Of a DNA stretch of 64,000 nt, positions 35,132-48,524 are shown in pieces. The stretch is from Gleditsia sinensis (lineage: Eukaryota; Streptophyta; Magnoliopsida; Fabales; Fabaceae). The first letter of the stretch is position 1. The number at the start of each line of letters is the position of its first letter. The position numbers and the translations under genes were made by a program. The DNA is taken from assembly GCA_037074535.1 (NCBI GenBank), contig CM073470.1, forward strand, positions 48,773,067 through 48,837,066. The letters are read 5' to 3'. A model generated the notes under the pieces. That model saw only the letters and a program-made list of their open reading frames with translations. It was not told the DNA's origin and did not search any database.

Positions 35132-36695
35132 TGTAACATCCCAGATTTTAATAAGTGGAAATTAATTCTCATGGTGAAGGAACATTGATAAAATCTTAGA
35201 AATATGATAAAGTGGTTAAATGGCAAGAGTATAATTCTTAAAGAAAGAGAAGTCATGTGTTAAGGAGAGGCAATCTTCTAGAAACTTGGAATTAAAATAA
35301 TAATTTCCCATGCCTTGGAGAAGGGGTCGACTAAGCTTGTTGGAGAAGCTTGGATTAAAATATCTCACCCTTGGCTTGGAGAAGAAGAAGTTGACTTGAC
35401 CAAGTGACTTGGAGGAGAAGTAGCTGACTTGACCAAATGGCTTGGAGGAGAAGTTGGCCAAAAAGATCAAGGGGAAGAAAGTGGCGGCCAAGGAAAAAGG
35501 AGAGAAGGGAGAGAGATCGGGAGAAGGAGAGAAAGAAAAAGAAGAGAGAGAGAGAAGAGAGAAAGGCACAAGGTGAAATCCAAGAGAAAGGAAGAAGGAG
35601 AGTGATCAAGAGGAGGAAATCCAAGGAGAGCTTGAGAAGAGAAAGAATCTCTAGTTTGGTAGGTTTAACATTATTCATGTTTTCATAGAATTTAATGTAT
35701 ATTGAATGATTTATAAGTGTTTCATATATCCTCTTTTGATGATTCATGATGTATATTTATGGTTGGTCATGAAAAGTGAGAGTGGGATGCATAGATCATA
35801 CATGTGTTTGTTGATTTTTGGCTTGAAAATGGTGGAAATCGATGCTCTGTATGGTTGGTTCTGTTGGTTATGAGTTGTATCGAATCTGGAAATATGTCTA
35901 ACATATGTGTTGTATCCCTGTTTCTTATCTTTCTAATGCCTTTCGAATCATTTTGATCGTATTTGAAATGAGAGAGATATCCCCATATGAGTGAAGAAAG
36001 GTTAGATTTAATGCACATAATGGCGATGCTGTTTTTGGACACATTTTTGACCGGTTTATGTTTCTAATCTGTTAAAGTAGTAAAAATAAAATTTGTAGAT
36101 AGTTATCTTCGTTTTCTATAAACACCAAAAGCACCTTAATCAGAGTTAAATTGAGAGAGTTATGGTCTTTTTAGTAAAGAAAGGTCTGACTGGACGAAAA
36201 TTTGGACTGCAGGGAAAACCCGAAGCACGACTGTGCTTAGGGACACAGTCAGGCCGTGCTTCGGGCTGTTTTGTGGTTTTTCAGCACGGTTTCCATAGCT
36301 TGAAGAATGGCCGTACTTGAGGACACGACCAGGCCGTGCTTGAGGCTGTTCTTGCTTTGTTTTGCATTTTGAATGCTCTAAATGAACTCCAATGAGTGGA
36401 TGATGTTAAGGGGAACTAAAGTACAAATACATACCTTTTTAATGATGCATTGTAGTGTGAATTCCATCCTTTTATTATGATAACTTAAATCACATGTTTC
36501 ATATTAATGAGATGTATGTTTAATGTATTGATACAAACACATATTAATGAGACCTATGCAAGTGAATTTGTTATGTATTGATAAGATATATGTAAGTGAA
36601 TTGTATATGAGCTAGATGTGCATTGTATCGATGAAATGCATGTGGATGTGATGCCTATGCTAGTATATCAATGCATGAGGATTATATGATATCAG

Positions 36696-36700
36696 GTATG
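36696..36700. repeat. Target-site duplication GTATG (left copy)
   Basis: GTATG precedes TGTAACAACTCC and recurs at 40177-40181 after GATGTTACA. Confidence 0.9.
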
Positions 36701-39700
36701 TGTAACAACTCCATTTAAGTATCAATTTTTTTTTTAAATACCATGAAGTTATTACCTCATTACAACTTAACTCAAAATAACATTTATTTAATTTATACAA
36801 TACAGAGTTTACATACATGTCATTAATCAAAACACACGTACAACATATCAAACATATAAAAATCTACATTTTATTTATTCTGGTTGACTAATTCCGAAGA
36901 TACAGGTGCAGGTGGTTGCACTTTCACCGGAATCTAAGTCAACTCGACCACAAACATTTTATTTGCTTTTGAGATTTACCCAACATAAAGTACTTAATCC
37001 AATGTGCACTAAAAGCCAGAGCCATAGAAAAATTTGCATAACTAATTTTCTGAACATGATATGGAAATATAGTGAGAATTAAATCCCAGTAAGTTCAACA
37101 ATAAATCATCATCAATATAGTCATGTTCAGCTGTATAAACTACAGCAAATATCTTTGGTCACATGAATGCCTTATATCTATGCACATGAGAATTGTACAA
37201 TAATGACATGTATGACAGGATTAACTATTTTTAGAATATCATATGATGACTATGAATTATTCTCATATCAAGCTACCCAGGTCAGGGTGAGTATTTTCTA
37301 CTCTCCGGTATGGGCTTTTCTCGCTCCATCCGACATGGCCCACTTTCTCTTTCTTTTCTCATTAACATGATCATAACTGTTGGTAGGGTGTCCCTTACTG
37401 GTGCACCACACGGATTGCCATGTGACCGTGCTCATTTCTTTTCTTTTCACAATGATAGCAAAAAATATACTTTCAATAACAAGTATGTTTATCAAAATAT
37501 AACTATTACAAAAAATCATTGGTAATCATGCCATGAACATAACAATTTCAAATATCACTTTATAAAATATTTCCATGTCAAAATTTTACACTTAAGATGG
37601 TAAGAAATTCATGCAATGGCAATGGCTATGACATATACTAGTCATTTATTATTTTTATTTATAAGATTCTTCTTCTTTTTTAAATATTAATTTTATTTCT
37701 TTATTTTCTTGATGCAGGTTTTCATCCTATCTAACTTTCTCTTACTAATCGGAGTATAACTCCCTCAATTTAACTCCGATGTAGGTGCTCTTGGTTTCAA
37801 TTTCAAGATAAAAAAATTATCTAAAACTATTATGTTGAACAATGTAGAGAAATATTAAGAAATCAAGGTGATATTACTCCCTCAATGTACATGTTATTTC
37901 TTCTCGGATAGGTTCTAACCCTATTCCTACTAATTGGTCCATATCTCCCTCATAAAGTTTCCAAATTAAATGATTCCAGTGGCTAAAAATCCATGACACA
38001 TATAGCTATAATTATTATGTTATCATTCATTTTAATGACCTATATAATTTTCTCAAAAATTAAAATACAGAAGCTATCCTAACATATTCCTCCCTGATTA
38101 ACCATTTTCTGACATTTGCTTAAAATCAGACCATATCTACCTCATATGAATTCTAAATTGAATGATTCCAGTGGCTAAAAATCCCTTAGACATAGATATA
38201 CATTTTTTATGTTAACCATTTGTTTAGATTCCCTATATAATGTTCCCAGAAATTAAAACACAGAAGCTATCCTAATATATTCTTCCCTGATTAACCAGTT
38301 TCTGACCTTTTCTTATTTATCAAACCATATCTATCTCATATAGACTCCAAATTGAGTGATTTCAGTGGCTAAAAATCCGTTAGACATAGATATACATTTG
38401 TTATGTTAACCATTTGTTTAGATTCCCTATATAATGTTCCTAGTAATTAAAACACAGAAGCTATCCTAATATATACTTCCCTGATTAACCAGTTTTTGAC
38501 CTTTTCTTATTAATCAAACCATATTTATCTCATATAGACTCCAAATTGAGTGATTTCAGTGGGTAAAAATCTGTGAGACATAGATATACATTTTTCATGT
38601 TAATCATTTCTTTCAATTCTTTACTGATTCTTCCCAGAATTTTAAAACAGTAGCTTAAAATTCTGTCACCTATAGCCATATCCATGTAGAACTATCTACG
38701 CCAACCTAAGTATTCAAACATACATGATATGTAACATGATATAGCAACATCCATGACCAATCATTAAAGTTCTAAGATCAAAATCCCATATAAATATTAC
38801 AAGTTTCAAAACTTTTCTTCAAAAAGAAATATTGTTAAACTTACTTGGAGCACTTAGTCCTTTAGACTTCTCCTTCCTCTTTCTTCCTTTCTTCCTTTCT
38901 TCCTCTCCTCCTCTCCTTTCCTCACTCTACCTTGCTTCTATTTTTTTTTCTCTCCCTCACTTGGACGAAATTCTCATGCTATAAGGGTGGGTTTTGCTTA
39001 TGTAGACTATCAAATAATTCACCTTTCATGATCATGGGTCTACCTTATAACAATTAGGTTACAATTGGTTGAATTTTTGGAAAAGAAACAACTTATATTC
39101 TTGTCTTCCTCTTCCTTAGTCAAGATATGCATAGAAAAAGGAGATTTATATTTTGAAAATTATGATAATATGTTCTTAAGATATGGGACAAGGTCCCTTT
39201 GATTTAGGGATTCATTTCCTTTTTCTTTTGTCTTAATCAAGTATGATAGGTTTGCCTTTTTAGGTGGCAAATTTCTAACCTTTGAATCTCCATTATTTGG
39301 TTGAAATTATTTGTGTGGAATATGAATGTTTTATCCTAATGTCATGTATTATCATACCACTTGCTAAAATTATGAGTGTAGGATATAGATGTTTTGTCCT
39401 AAAACCTTGTATTATCATACCACTTGCTAAAATTATGAATGTAGGATATCACACCACATGCTAAATTTTTGTCTTAATGACATGTCACCTAATCTTGATT
39501 ACACCATTATTTCATCACTTTAATTTTATTTTTATTTTTATTTTTCCTCTTGGGTTTGGGCTCATTCTTGCCCATTTTCTTTACTTTGGTTAAAATTCTA
39601 CCTTTCATAATGGACTTGGTCACATTTTCATGATTTTTGGGCTACCGGTCCAATTTCTTTATCCTAGTCCAAGTCTATGTTTTGTTTCTTCATTGGGCTA

Positions 39701-40176
39701 TCCTATTGGCTTGCTAAAAATTTATGTGAAGTAGAAAAACTCTATATGAAGTGTCCATAGGTGAAAGCCCAATTTATGGGTGAAGATACTAAACTTAGTA
39801 ACTTTTGCTCTTAAATTAAGAAAAATTACCCTAATCCGATCTTCTTGAAATTTTAAGACTTTTACTTACTTCACAAAAGTTTATCTTCCTTACCTAAGAA
39901 TTTCACCTTTCTTTAGCATGTTTATTTCTAATATTTCCTCTTAGGTTTTCTTTCTTTACCTATTCCATTAATATTAGAACATTTCTATACATACACGTAA
40001 GGTGAAGAATTTCTAAGGATTATATTTCCTTAGATATCTAAAAATTGTCTAATAAATTTTATTTCCTTAATTAAATATTTATGTACCTTTATCAATAAAC
40101 GAAATAAAATTATGGATGTTACTTTGAATACTTTTGTACTTTTATTAATACATGAAACGAAATTAGGGATGTTACA
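36701..40176 (-). mobile_element. Solo R1 LTR (3476 bp)
   Basis: Complete minus-strand R1 LTR with the GTATG duplication, inserted in the R3 LTR. It is the closest relative in the window of the solo LTR at 30491: same AACTCCATTTAAGTA terminus, same hairpin module (37381-37400, TGGTAGGGTGTCCCTTAC), repeat units at 37900-38650 and the same 54-bp duplication near the 5' end (about 40122-40176). The region 39310-39470 also shows three tandem units of about 65 bases with AATTATGARTGTAGGATAT. Confidence 0.92.
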
Positions 40177-42600
40177 GTATGTATTGTTAGTAAGTGTATT
40201 AATACATATTTGTTAAATGATGTGGTGATGATATTATGCATGACATTATTGATGTGCTTGGTTAATGCATAATCCCATTGTGATAGTCATGATGATTAAA
40301 GAATATGATGTGTACATGATTATATGATGATAAAGGGGTTGTTACATAGTGATTGGATGAGTTGTGGATGGCAAGCATGATGGTAAAGGTGAGTTGTTTG
40401 ATGTATACATGGTTATATCATGTTGATGTATATGGTTGAGATGTGGCTATAGACGGTTAGTCACTGAGTGTGGAGATGTGGCTACAGATGATTAGTCATT
40501 GAGTGTTGTGATGTGGCTGCAGACGATCAGTCACCCTCATGAAAGTACTACAAAGATAGATACACAAGCATATTATTGAAGTATAACCTGGTTATTATAC
40601 ATACCTGATATTGATGCATAACCTGTCTGTTGAATATGAAAGCATGCTATACACTTTTGTTATTTTATCATATACAAAGAGAAAATGTTTTCTGTAGTTT
40701 ATACAACTGAACATAACACTGTGTTTTCCTTATTTACCGTATGATGCTTTTAATGTTAAACCTATTGAGAACCTTCGTTCTCATTATTGTTGGTGTTATC
40801 TTTAGATAAGAGCAACAATATGCTAGCTGCTTCCGTGCACTTGATCATGGAAGATCCAGTGGATGGCGATGCTTTGTACAGATCCTGATGCCAGAACCAC
40901 CTCCTCCACCCTTTACACCCAGGGGAGATGTGCGGTATAGGGTTCATGTTAAGTTGATGTAGTTATGTGTCTCAATGTCGCTTATGTATAAATATGAATC
41001 TATGATGTAGTTCGAATATTATGATAATGGAATATTAGCTGTTTATATAAATGTGTATGGTTCGCTACTTAGAATCCGTTATCGGTCGCTATATATATAA
41101 AAAAAATGGTCGTTATAGCGTGAACAGTAATCAAGTTCCCGGAGTCATTTTTTTGGATCCTCTGGACACATTTTTGAAGTTTGTTTAGTCAAATGTGGAT
41201 TAGAAAAGTGCATTTTGGGACTGACCAATCTGGAGCCCTGACCCTGTGAGTAGATGATTTTTTCTATGAAATTCCCTATACTCTTCTTGATGTTTAACGT
41301 GTATTTATTATGTTTATAAAATATTTACACTTTTAAATGTTTCTGAAATGCTTTAAAATTACCTGAATTGTTTACAATTTGGAATATAGTTTGAAAAGAG
41401 TATAGGTTTGAAAATGAATTTATGAACTCATGGTATATCTGATTTCACATGTATTTCTCATTAAATGATAAAGTAAATATTTATGCATGTGGAATTGATT
41501 TATAAAGCTATATGATTGCCTCGAGGAAGGGCATGTATATGTGGTAAACTCCGAATGGGTAATTTATGACAGATGATTGTATTGAGACTGATATTTTGTA
41601 TTATACTAAAAGCTCTGTTTTGAATGATATGGAATATGTGTATATGATAATTTTATGGAGAAATCCTATTAGAAACACTGTCTGCTAACAGCAGGTGATG
41701 TTAGCCCTAGTGCACCTTGATACCTCAGCTAGCAGGGGTGGTGCTAGTCTCGTGTGACGACTAACACACGGGATATGATATGTGATGGAGAGCGGGATGC
41801 CTCATATATGGGAGAGATACCGACTATAAGATATGTGACTTGCCTCCCTTGCTGTGTGCTTGGAAAATACCCATATTAGAGTCCCTTCGCGTGTCCTCTT
41901 GAATGGTGGTAGGGCAAACCTCAGCGGGATGCTGAGTTTAAGAAAATCCTACACCAACAAAGTACAGAAGGTCCTGAACTCTGATATGGTGGTTCTGATA
42001 TGGGATCCTCCTAATGTTTTCATGTGAAAGGTTTTGATGCATTATAATATTTGAATAATGATTATACTGTATTGCATATGACTTTGAATATCTAAATGTG
42101 ATATGAACTGAGAATATTTGAAGTGTGGGTCCCATATGGTTGTACTTCTAAACAGTATTTTCTATGACAAATTTTAAAATATGAGTACATCCATATGTTG
42201 ACCTAAGAGATCATAGGAGGTATTATCTACTCACTGAGTTGTCAAACTAACTATACGATATTTATATGTTTTTCAGATAAGGATATAGAGTTTGGCCCTT
42301 TCCCTTCAGATAGTTGACCAACTAGACAACATGATCTCTAGGTAAGCCTACTTTGTTTCCAAAGCTCGTAGATTTTGATTTATATTATACTTGTACTCTA
42401 GAAATGCTCTATATGCCACATGTAGGATCCCTGCTTCTGTTGTTACTCTTATGTTTATGAACTTTGTCTATATATGGTATATGTATGGGAGAACCTATAT
42501 GTATCTGTTTCCATGATAAATGATTGAAATATTCATATTTATGAAAAATATATTTTCATGGTATACATGTTTCACGTGCCCTAAAATTAGGGGCGTGACA

Positions 42601-42616
42601 AGTTGGTATCAGAGCA
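42601..42616 (+). other. Primer-binding site of R2
   Basis: AGTTGGTATCAGAGCA follows the LTR end CGTGACA. TGGTATCAGAGC is an exact match to the plant initiator tRNA-Met 3' end. Confidence 0.9.
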
Positions 42617-43900
42617 TTAGGTTTCCCTGTGGCTATTGGAGCAAAGGATTCTTTAGTAGGACTTTTAGTATGGATATGAGCCAGACATATTTACACTTCA
42701 GGTGCTGCTGTGGGATTTTATAGGGTTTCAATTTCCTTTTTATTCCAAGATTGCTAAAGTTCATAGTATAAGATTTATCGAATATTATGGCATCTTAAAA
42801 AGTAGTTATGGGTCAAGTTCTATTTGAAAGTGAAAGTGATAGGTGTACCAGAGAATTTAAAGAATTGAGACAAATGCCAATTATGATCGTTTCTGAATAT
42901 GATATCTATTTTACCCAGTTGTCTAGATATGGTAGACTTTGATGTGATACTAGGAATGAATTGGTTGGTATCATTTCATGCCATTTTGGAATGTCACTTT
43001 AAGGTAATTAAATTTAATATTCCTGGAGAATTTTTTTCTTGATACAAGGAGACCGTAGTGAGATATCCTGTAATCTAATCTATGTTTTAGCAACCTATAA
43101 GTTATGACAAAAGGAGCCAAGGATATTTGGCAGTGGTGGGAGATGTTGATATAAACTATACCAGTGTAAATCAAGTTCTAGTGGTTAGAGAATTTTTTGA
43201 TGTAATTCCTGAAAAATTACCAAAATTACTTTGAAACGTAAAATAGAATTTGGTATTGATTTACTTCTTGAAACTCAACCAGTGTTTATATCCCCATATA
43301 TAATGTCAACGACAGAACTCAAGGAATTGAAGAATTAGTTGTAAGACTTATTAGACAAGGGATTTATACGCCCTAGTACTCTCCTTGAGGTGCTCTAAAC
43401 CTATTTGTGAAAAAGAAGGATGGATCACTATGACTATGCATAGATTATAGACAGTTGAATAAGTTGATAGTGTGGAATAAAAACTCATTACCTCATATAG
43501 ATTATATGTTTGACCAGTTACAAGGTGTTCAATATTTTTTTTTCAAAAATTGATTTGAGATATGAGCATCATTAATTGAGGATAAGGAAAGAGGATAATT
43601 GGAAAATTTCTTTTAGGACTCATTATGGGCATTATGAGTTCTTGGTGATGTCATTTAGTTTGACAAATGTCGTAGCTGCATTTATAGACTTAATGAATAG
43701 AGTATTTAAACTATTAGATAAATTTATTATTGCCTTTATTAATGAAATACTAATATGTTTCGAGAGTACAGATGATCATAAGCAACATTTAAAGATAGTT
43801 TTACCAACTCTAAGGGAGTGTGGTTAGTAAGGATGGTATCTAAGTTGACCCTAAGAAAGTAGAAGTGATACAGTAATGGCTATGTTTTACTACATTTAAA
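42601..43900 (+). pseudogene. R2 internal domain, gag-pol collapsed by deletions
   Basis: After the primer-binding site and leader, a gag scrap (REFKELRQMP with YFTQLSRYG, about 42850-42930) runs straight into the end of protease (DFDVILGMNWL, about 42940-42970), so most of gag and protease is deleted. RT follows: VREFFDVIPEKLP (about 43190), GFIRPST (about 43360), a decayed IDYRQLNKL (about 43440), FFSKIDLRYEHH (about 43545), HYGHYEFLVMSFSLTN (about 43620-43670) and FIIAFINEILICF where the catalytic YxDD-type motif has become INEI. RT homology fades about 43895, just before the LOG copy. Stops and frameshifts throughout; non-functional. Confidence 0.83.
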
Positions 43901-43919
43901 GATGAAGATCCAAATCTAA

Positions 43920-44564
43920 TTAGCGTTTCCTACGGTTGTCTGTAGTCCATTCTATTTGAGCCATAGTTGGATTAGGTATATGAACAAATGCTTGTAAAGC
44001 ATCAATCAACTCCTCAACATTTGAAGCCGAGAGAAGAATTCGTCGTGCTAAGTATGAGATGAACCTTTGTTCCACAGCTTGGTCTAAAAAAGACAACATA
44101 CCATCAAAGAAATGGTTAACATTTAACAAACCTATCGGTTTAGGTTTGTGATGCATATTTAGTTGTGTCCAAGAGACTATTTGAAAAATCACTTTTAAAG
44201 TACCAAAACCCCTTGGTAAGGCAATGAAAGCATCAGCATTGCTCATCATTCTAGCCATGCGCTCATGCAAGAAAGCTAACATAAATTCTTCCCCAATTGT
44301 TTTTTCTATGATGTTGGATGTAGCTAGAGCTATAAAAATATTACCTAGAACTTGTCATCCTCCTACATGTGCAGCTATAGACACACACCCCAATAATGCA
44401 CGATTACCTCCACCATATACTAAATGAAGTTTTCTTCTGGCCAGCACCATATCTAGATTTTGTGCTGCTTTCACATACTCTCCATCTTTTTTAGGACTAG
44501 AATCACAAAAGATATAAATATTTCGAAATTGACGGAATGCAATTCCCTCCATAGCTACATACAC
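43920..44564 (-). pseudogene. LOG: LOG-type cytokinin riboside 5'-monophosphate phosphoribohydrolase, intronless pseudogene
   Basis: One minus-strand frame of about 215 codons, the usual length of plant LOG proteins, starting MYVAMEGIAFRQFRN at 44564 and ending with TAA at 43920. LOG enzymes release active cytokinin bases from nucleotide precursors in cytosol and nucleus. Seen here: IYIFCDSSPKKDGEY, the nucleotide-fold motif LVYGGGNRALLGCVS (about residue 49), MARMMSNADAFIALP and SWTQLNMHHKPKPIGLLNV. The signature PGGxGTxxE reads PRGFGTLKV, so a Gly and the catalytic Glu are lost, and an in-frame TGA lies at 44355-44357 after HVGG. Plant LOG genes normally have several introns; none is present, so this is probably a retrocopy. 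It lies antisense between R2 RT and the next R2 LTR. No poly-A tail or flanking duplication was seen. Confidence 0.87.
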
Positions 44565-44936
44565 CCTAACTTTGAGTATAAAGGTAAAGATACTAATGTG
44601 TGTATTTATAAAACTTAGAGAAGGGTATACTTATGATAGATATGCAAATAGGATGAATATAATTAGAACAACTATGTGAGTGATTGGTGGATATAAGTTA
44701 AATTGAAGGTGAAAATTTCAAAAATGACGGCAAGAATGTATATGTACAGTAGTTGTGATTGTGACTTATATTAAGCATATAAAGAGAATAAGATTAAGGT
44801 ATCACTAGAAAATTTCTTTTCCTTGTTGTCCTTAATGAAGCATTGATGTCTTGATTCTTATAAGGAAGCTGTAGGTGATAGGCGAAATTGTAAAAAAAGA
44901 AAAGAGTAAAAATGCAAACAAGTTAATTGTGGAAAA
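44565..44936. other. Unassigned segment upstream of the LOG copy
   Basis: About 370 bases between the LOG start and the next R2 LTR. On the minus strand a TATA-like TTTATAAATACAC lies about 40 bases upstream of the LOG ATG (about 44602-44614), so part of the source gene's 5' region may be included. AAAAAAAGAAAAGAG at 44892-44906 could serve as a polypurine tract for the following LTR. No homology to gag or pol seen. Confidence 0.4.
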
Positions 44937-46189
44937 TGTAACATCTCGTAATTTTTGTTTTTAAATAATAATGTTTTGTTATAAACAAATATATTTTTAT
45001 TTGTTTATTAATGATTTTGTTTTGCTAAAAGCAAGTATATTTTTATTTAAATAATTATTTTTTTACTTGAAATAATTATATTGGCCTTTAATAAATTTTT
45101 GTTGTATTTTTAGAAATATTCTTTCTTTTATTATGTATAAAGATATTTATTTTGTGATTTGTTTTACTAAGATTTTTATTAAGAAAAATCATGATTTAAG
45201 AGTTCAACTAAAATTTTATGAGAATGTAAATTTTTAGAAATTTTTGGAATGTTTTACGATGAAAAATAGTATTTATATGAATATATATGAAATAAAATAA
45301 AAATAAATCTAAATATTAAATTATTAAATAATAATAATAATAATAAAATAAAAACAAAAGGAGAACGGGGGAAGACGGCAGAAAATCGAGTTGTAGAGGA
45401 ATCCAATGAATAGTGAATAGTGTAAATAATATCTTCATATTTTCTCTCTAGATCTGGAGTATCTACAGGCCTCCGATCTCAAAACTAATGGTACCAATGG
45501 ATTCAAGATGGAGAATACTACGATTTTGACTGAACATTTTCTCAAATCAACCATAGAATCGCTGTAGATCGGAAGTAAAAAATCTCAGAAAAAGGTAAAC
45601 TCTGAAACTCTTACTTAGAGACCTCAAATTGGAAATCTGACACCATAGATAGATTTAGGAGCTAGATAAACCTTACGATATGAAATTTTTCAGCTATCTA
45701 ACAACTTTTTATTCTTGGTGAATAGTGTTTTCCAGCGGTGAATAGTAGTTTTCGGCCATGAATAGTGATCAAGTTCCCAGAGTCATTTCCTTGATTTTCG
45801 GACCCTTTGAACACGTTTTTGAAGTCTGTTTAGTCAAATGTGGATTGAAAAACTGCACTTTGGGGTGGTCCAATCTGGAGCCCTTACCCTATGAGTAGAT
45901 AATTCTTTCTATGACTTACCTCGTGCTCTTCTTGAACTATAAATATATAATTATTTCTGTTTACAATTATTTATGCTATCATAAATTTCTGAAATGTGTT
46001 AAAATATTTATTTTGCTTACGAATTGGCATATAGTTCAAGAAGAGTATGGTTTTAGAAATGGATTTTGGAACTCATTGGATATGTGGTTCTAAATGTATT
46101 TATCATTATTTGATAAAGTGAATATTATGTGCATGTTGCATTGATTTGTAAAGTTATATACTTGTGAAAATGATGCATGTCATATTATA

Positions 46190-46650
46190 AATGAGATTGA
46201 ATGACAAGCGTAAAGCTCACAGCGAGTTGCTTGGTAATTATGGCAAGCATAAAGCTCATGGCGAGTTGCTTGATAAATATGACAAGCGTAAAGCTCATGG
46301 CGAGTTGCTTGATAATTTTATATGTATTTATATGTATGGATGAATATAGATGGGTTGTATGGCTTGTGACAGTACCGAATAAGGGACGCCCTATTAGTTT
46401 GATGAGTCGGGGGAGGGCTGCTCTAATCGGGTGACAGTGGTAATGTGGGGGGGGGGGGAAAGGAAGGTGATGTACTCACATTCCCTGATCACTTATTATG
46501 ACCGTAGTCGATCAGTCAATATGCGTATAGAAAATGAGTTATGTTTTCATTGCATTGACCAGATCGCCCAGTGAGGCAGGTTATTTTAAAAGTTATAACT
46601 TTATCTCAAAAGCTTATTATTTTACTATAACTTATACAGCTGAGTATAAC
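46190..46650 (+). mobile_element. R3-derived segment inside R2 LTR
   Basis: Matches the middle of the R3 LTR (compare 13470-13830): ACCGAATAAGGGACGCCCTATT, CTGATCACTTATTATGACCGTAGTCGATC split over 46480-46515, and TATACAGCTGAGTATAAC. Neither R3 terminus is present. The corresponding R2 sequence (GC-richer block) is missing, so it replaced rather than simply interrupted R2. A G12 run lies at 46447-46458. Confidence 0.65.
46203..46320 (+). repeat. 39-bp minisatellite, three units
   Basis: Three tandem copies of GACAAGCGTAAAGCTCAYRG followed by CGAGTTGCTTGATAAWTATG. The R3 LTR at 11859 has a single copy (about 13490-13525). The repeat length is a multiple of three, which explains a repetitive open frame here; coding is unlikely. 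Confidence 0.85.
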
Positions 46651-47013
46651 AACATTTGTTTAATGATCATATCATGCTGCATATGGTTTTGGATATCTGA
46701 ATATATTTTCAATTGAGAATATTTGAAATACGGGTCCTATATTCTGAACTGTATTATTTATGTGACAAATTTTAAAATATAAGTACATCTATATGTTGAC
46801 CTAAGAGGTCATAGGATGAATTATTTACTCACTGATCTGTCAAACTCACTACACGATATTTTCACATTTTTCAGATGAGAATACAGAATCTGATCCTGCA
46901 GATAGGTGATCAGTTAAGTGACATATTTTGTGGGTGAGTCTACGTTGTTTCCAAGACTCACAGTTTTTGAAATATACTGTGTTTGTATTCTAGAGTGCTC
47001 TGAACGCTACAGG

Positions 47014-47018
47014 TAGGA
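47014..47018. repeat. Target-site duplication TAGGA (left copy)
   Basis: TAGGA precedes TGTAACATCCC and recurs at 50640-50644 after GTTGTTACA; removing the insert restores R2 GGTAGGATCGCTG (compare 5683-5698). Confidence 0.92.
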
Positions 47019-48524
47019 TGTAACATCCCTAATTTCATTTCTTTTATTGATAAAAGTACATAAATATTTAATTAAGGAAATAAAATTTATTAGACAATAT
47101 TTTAGATATCTAAGAAAATATAATCCTTAGAAATTCTTCATCTTATGTATATGCATAAAAAATGTTTCTAACATTAAGAGAACAAATAAAGAGGGAAAAC
47201 CTAATAGGAAAAAAAATTAGAAATAACATACTAAAGAGATGCAAAATTCTTGGATAAGGAAGATAAATTTTTAGAAACAAGTAAATGTCATAAAATTTCA
47301 AGAACATTGGATTAGGATAATTTTTCCTAATTCAAGAACTAGAGTTACTAAGTTTAAAATCTTTACCCATACATTGGGCTTTTACCTATGGACACTTCAT
47401 ATAGAGTTTTTCCACTTCACATAAGTTTCTAGCAAGCCCATTGGATAACCTAAGCAAGAAATAAAACATAGACTTGGACTAGGATATAGTAATTGGACCG
47501 ATAGCCCAAAAATTATGAAAATGTGACCAAGCCCTCCAAGAAAGGTAGAATTTTATCCAAAGCAAAGAAAATGGGTAGGAATAAGCCCATAATGGGTAGA
47601 AATAAGCCCAAATCCAAGAGAAAAAATAAAATAAAATAAATTAGGTGATGATATAATAATGTAATAATAATAAAGATTAGGTTACATGGCATTAAGACAA
47701 AAATTTAGCAAGTGGTGTGATTCTACATTCATAATTTTGGCAAGTGGCATGATAATACAAGGCTTTAGGACAAAAACATCTATATCATACACTCATACTT
47801 CTAACAAGTGGTATGATAATACATGGCATTAGGACAAAACATTCCTATCCCACACAAATAATATCAACCAAATAATGGAGATTCAAGGGCTAGAAATTTG
47901 CCACCTAAAAAGGAAAACCTATCATACTTGTTTAAGACAAAAGAAAATGGAAATGAATTCCTAAATCAAAGGGACCTTGTCCCTTATCTTAAGAACATAT
48001 CATCATAATTTTCAAAATACAAATCTCCTTTTCCTATGCATATCTTGACTAAGGAAGAGGAAGATAAGAACATAAGTTGTTTGTTTTCCAAAAAATTCAA
48101 CCAACTGTAATCTAATTGTGATAAGGTAGACCCATGATCATGAAAGGTGAATTATTTGGCGGTCTATATAAGAAAACCCACCCTTACAACATTATAATTT
48201 CGTCCAAGTGAGGGAGAGGAAAAATAGAAGCAAGGTAGAGTGAAAAAAGGAGAGGAAGAAAGGAAGAAAGAGGAAGGAGAAGTCTAGGAGACTAAGTGCT
48301 CCAGGTAAGTTTAACAATATTTCTTTTTGAAGAAAACTTTTGAAACTTATAATATTTATATGAGATTTTGATCTTAGAACTTTGATGATTGGTCATGGAT
48401 GTTACTATATCATGTTACATATTGATCTTGCATGTGATGTATCTTTGAATACTTAGGTTGGTGTAGATAGTTCTGCATGGGTATGGCTATGGGTGACAGA
48501 ATTTTAAGCTTTAGTGTTTTAATT

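Larger units (their letters stand above)
35132..41117 (+). mobile_element. Solo R3 LTR, interrupted by a solo R1 LTR
   Basis: Starts TGTAACATCCCAGATTTTAA and ends TGGTCGTTATA (terminal CA mutated to TA). Own length is about 2505 bp, matching the 2501-bp R3 LTR at 11859. It contains a purine-rich leader (35440-35640), donor-like TTG|GTAGGTTTAACA (35659), paired GGCCGTGCTT motifs (36225-36345), TATACAACTGAACATAAC (about 40697) and acceptor-like ATCTTTAG (40805). Frames at 35216-35747 are read across the purine-rich strand and are unlikely to be genes. Confidence 0.87.
34409..42600 (+). mobile_element. R2 5' LTR with nested R3 and R1 solo LTRs
   Basis: Starts TGTAATATCCTGTAATTTT and ends AGGGGCGTGACA at 42600, directly followed by a primer-binding site. 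Own sequence is 34409-35131 and 41123-42600 (about 2.2 kb); the rest is the R3 insertion. Motifs: repeated GTGAATAGT (34890-35120), a GC-richer block with GCGTGTCCTC (41690-41950) and acceptor-like TTTTTCAGATAAGG (about 42266-42280). Confidence 0.88.

Noticed and set aside
35216..35747. Frames of 83-130 residues on both strands
   Set aside because: They are read from the purine-rich leader of the solo R3 LTR, with low-complexity Phe/Leu/Ser or Arg/Lys/Glu composition.
46201..46434. Protein with three repeats of MTSVKLMASCL
   Set aside because: It is a 39-bp minisatellite whose period is a multiple of three. The R3 LTR elsewhere has a single non-coding copy.
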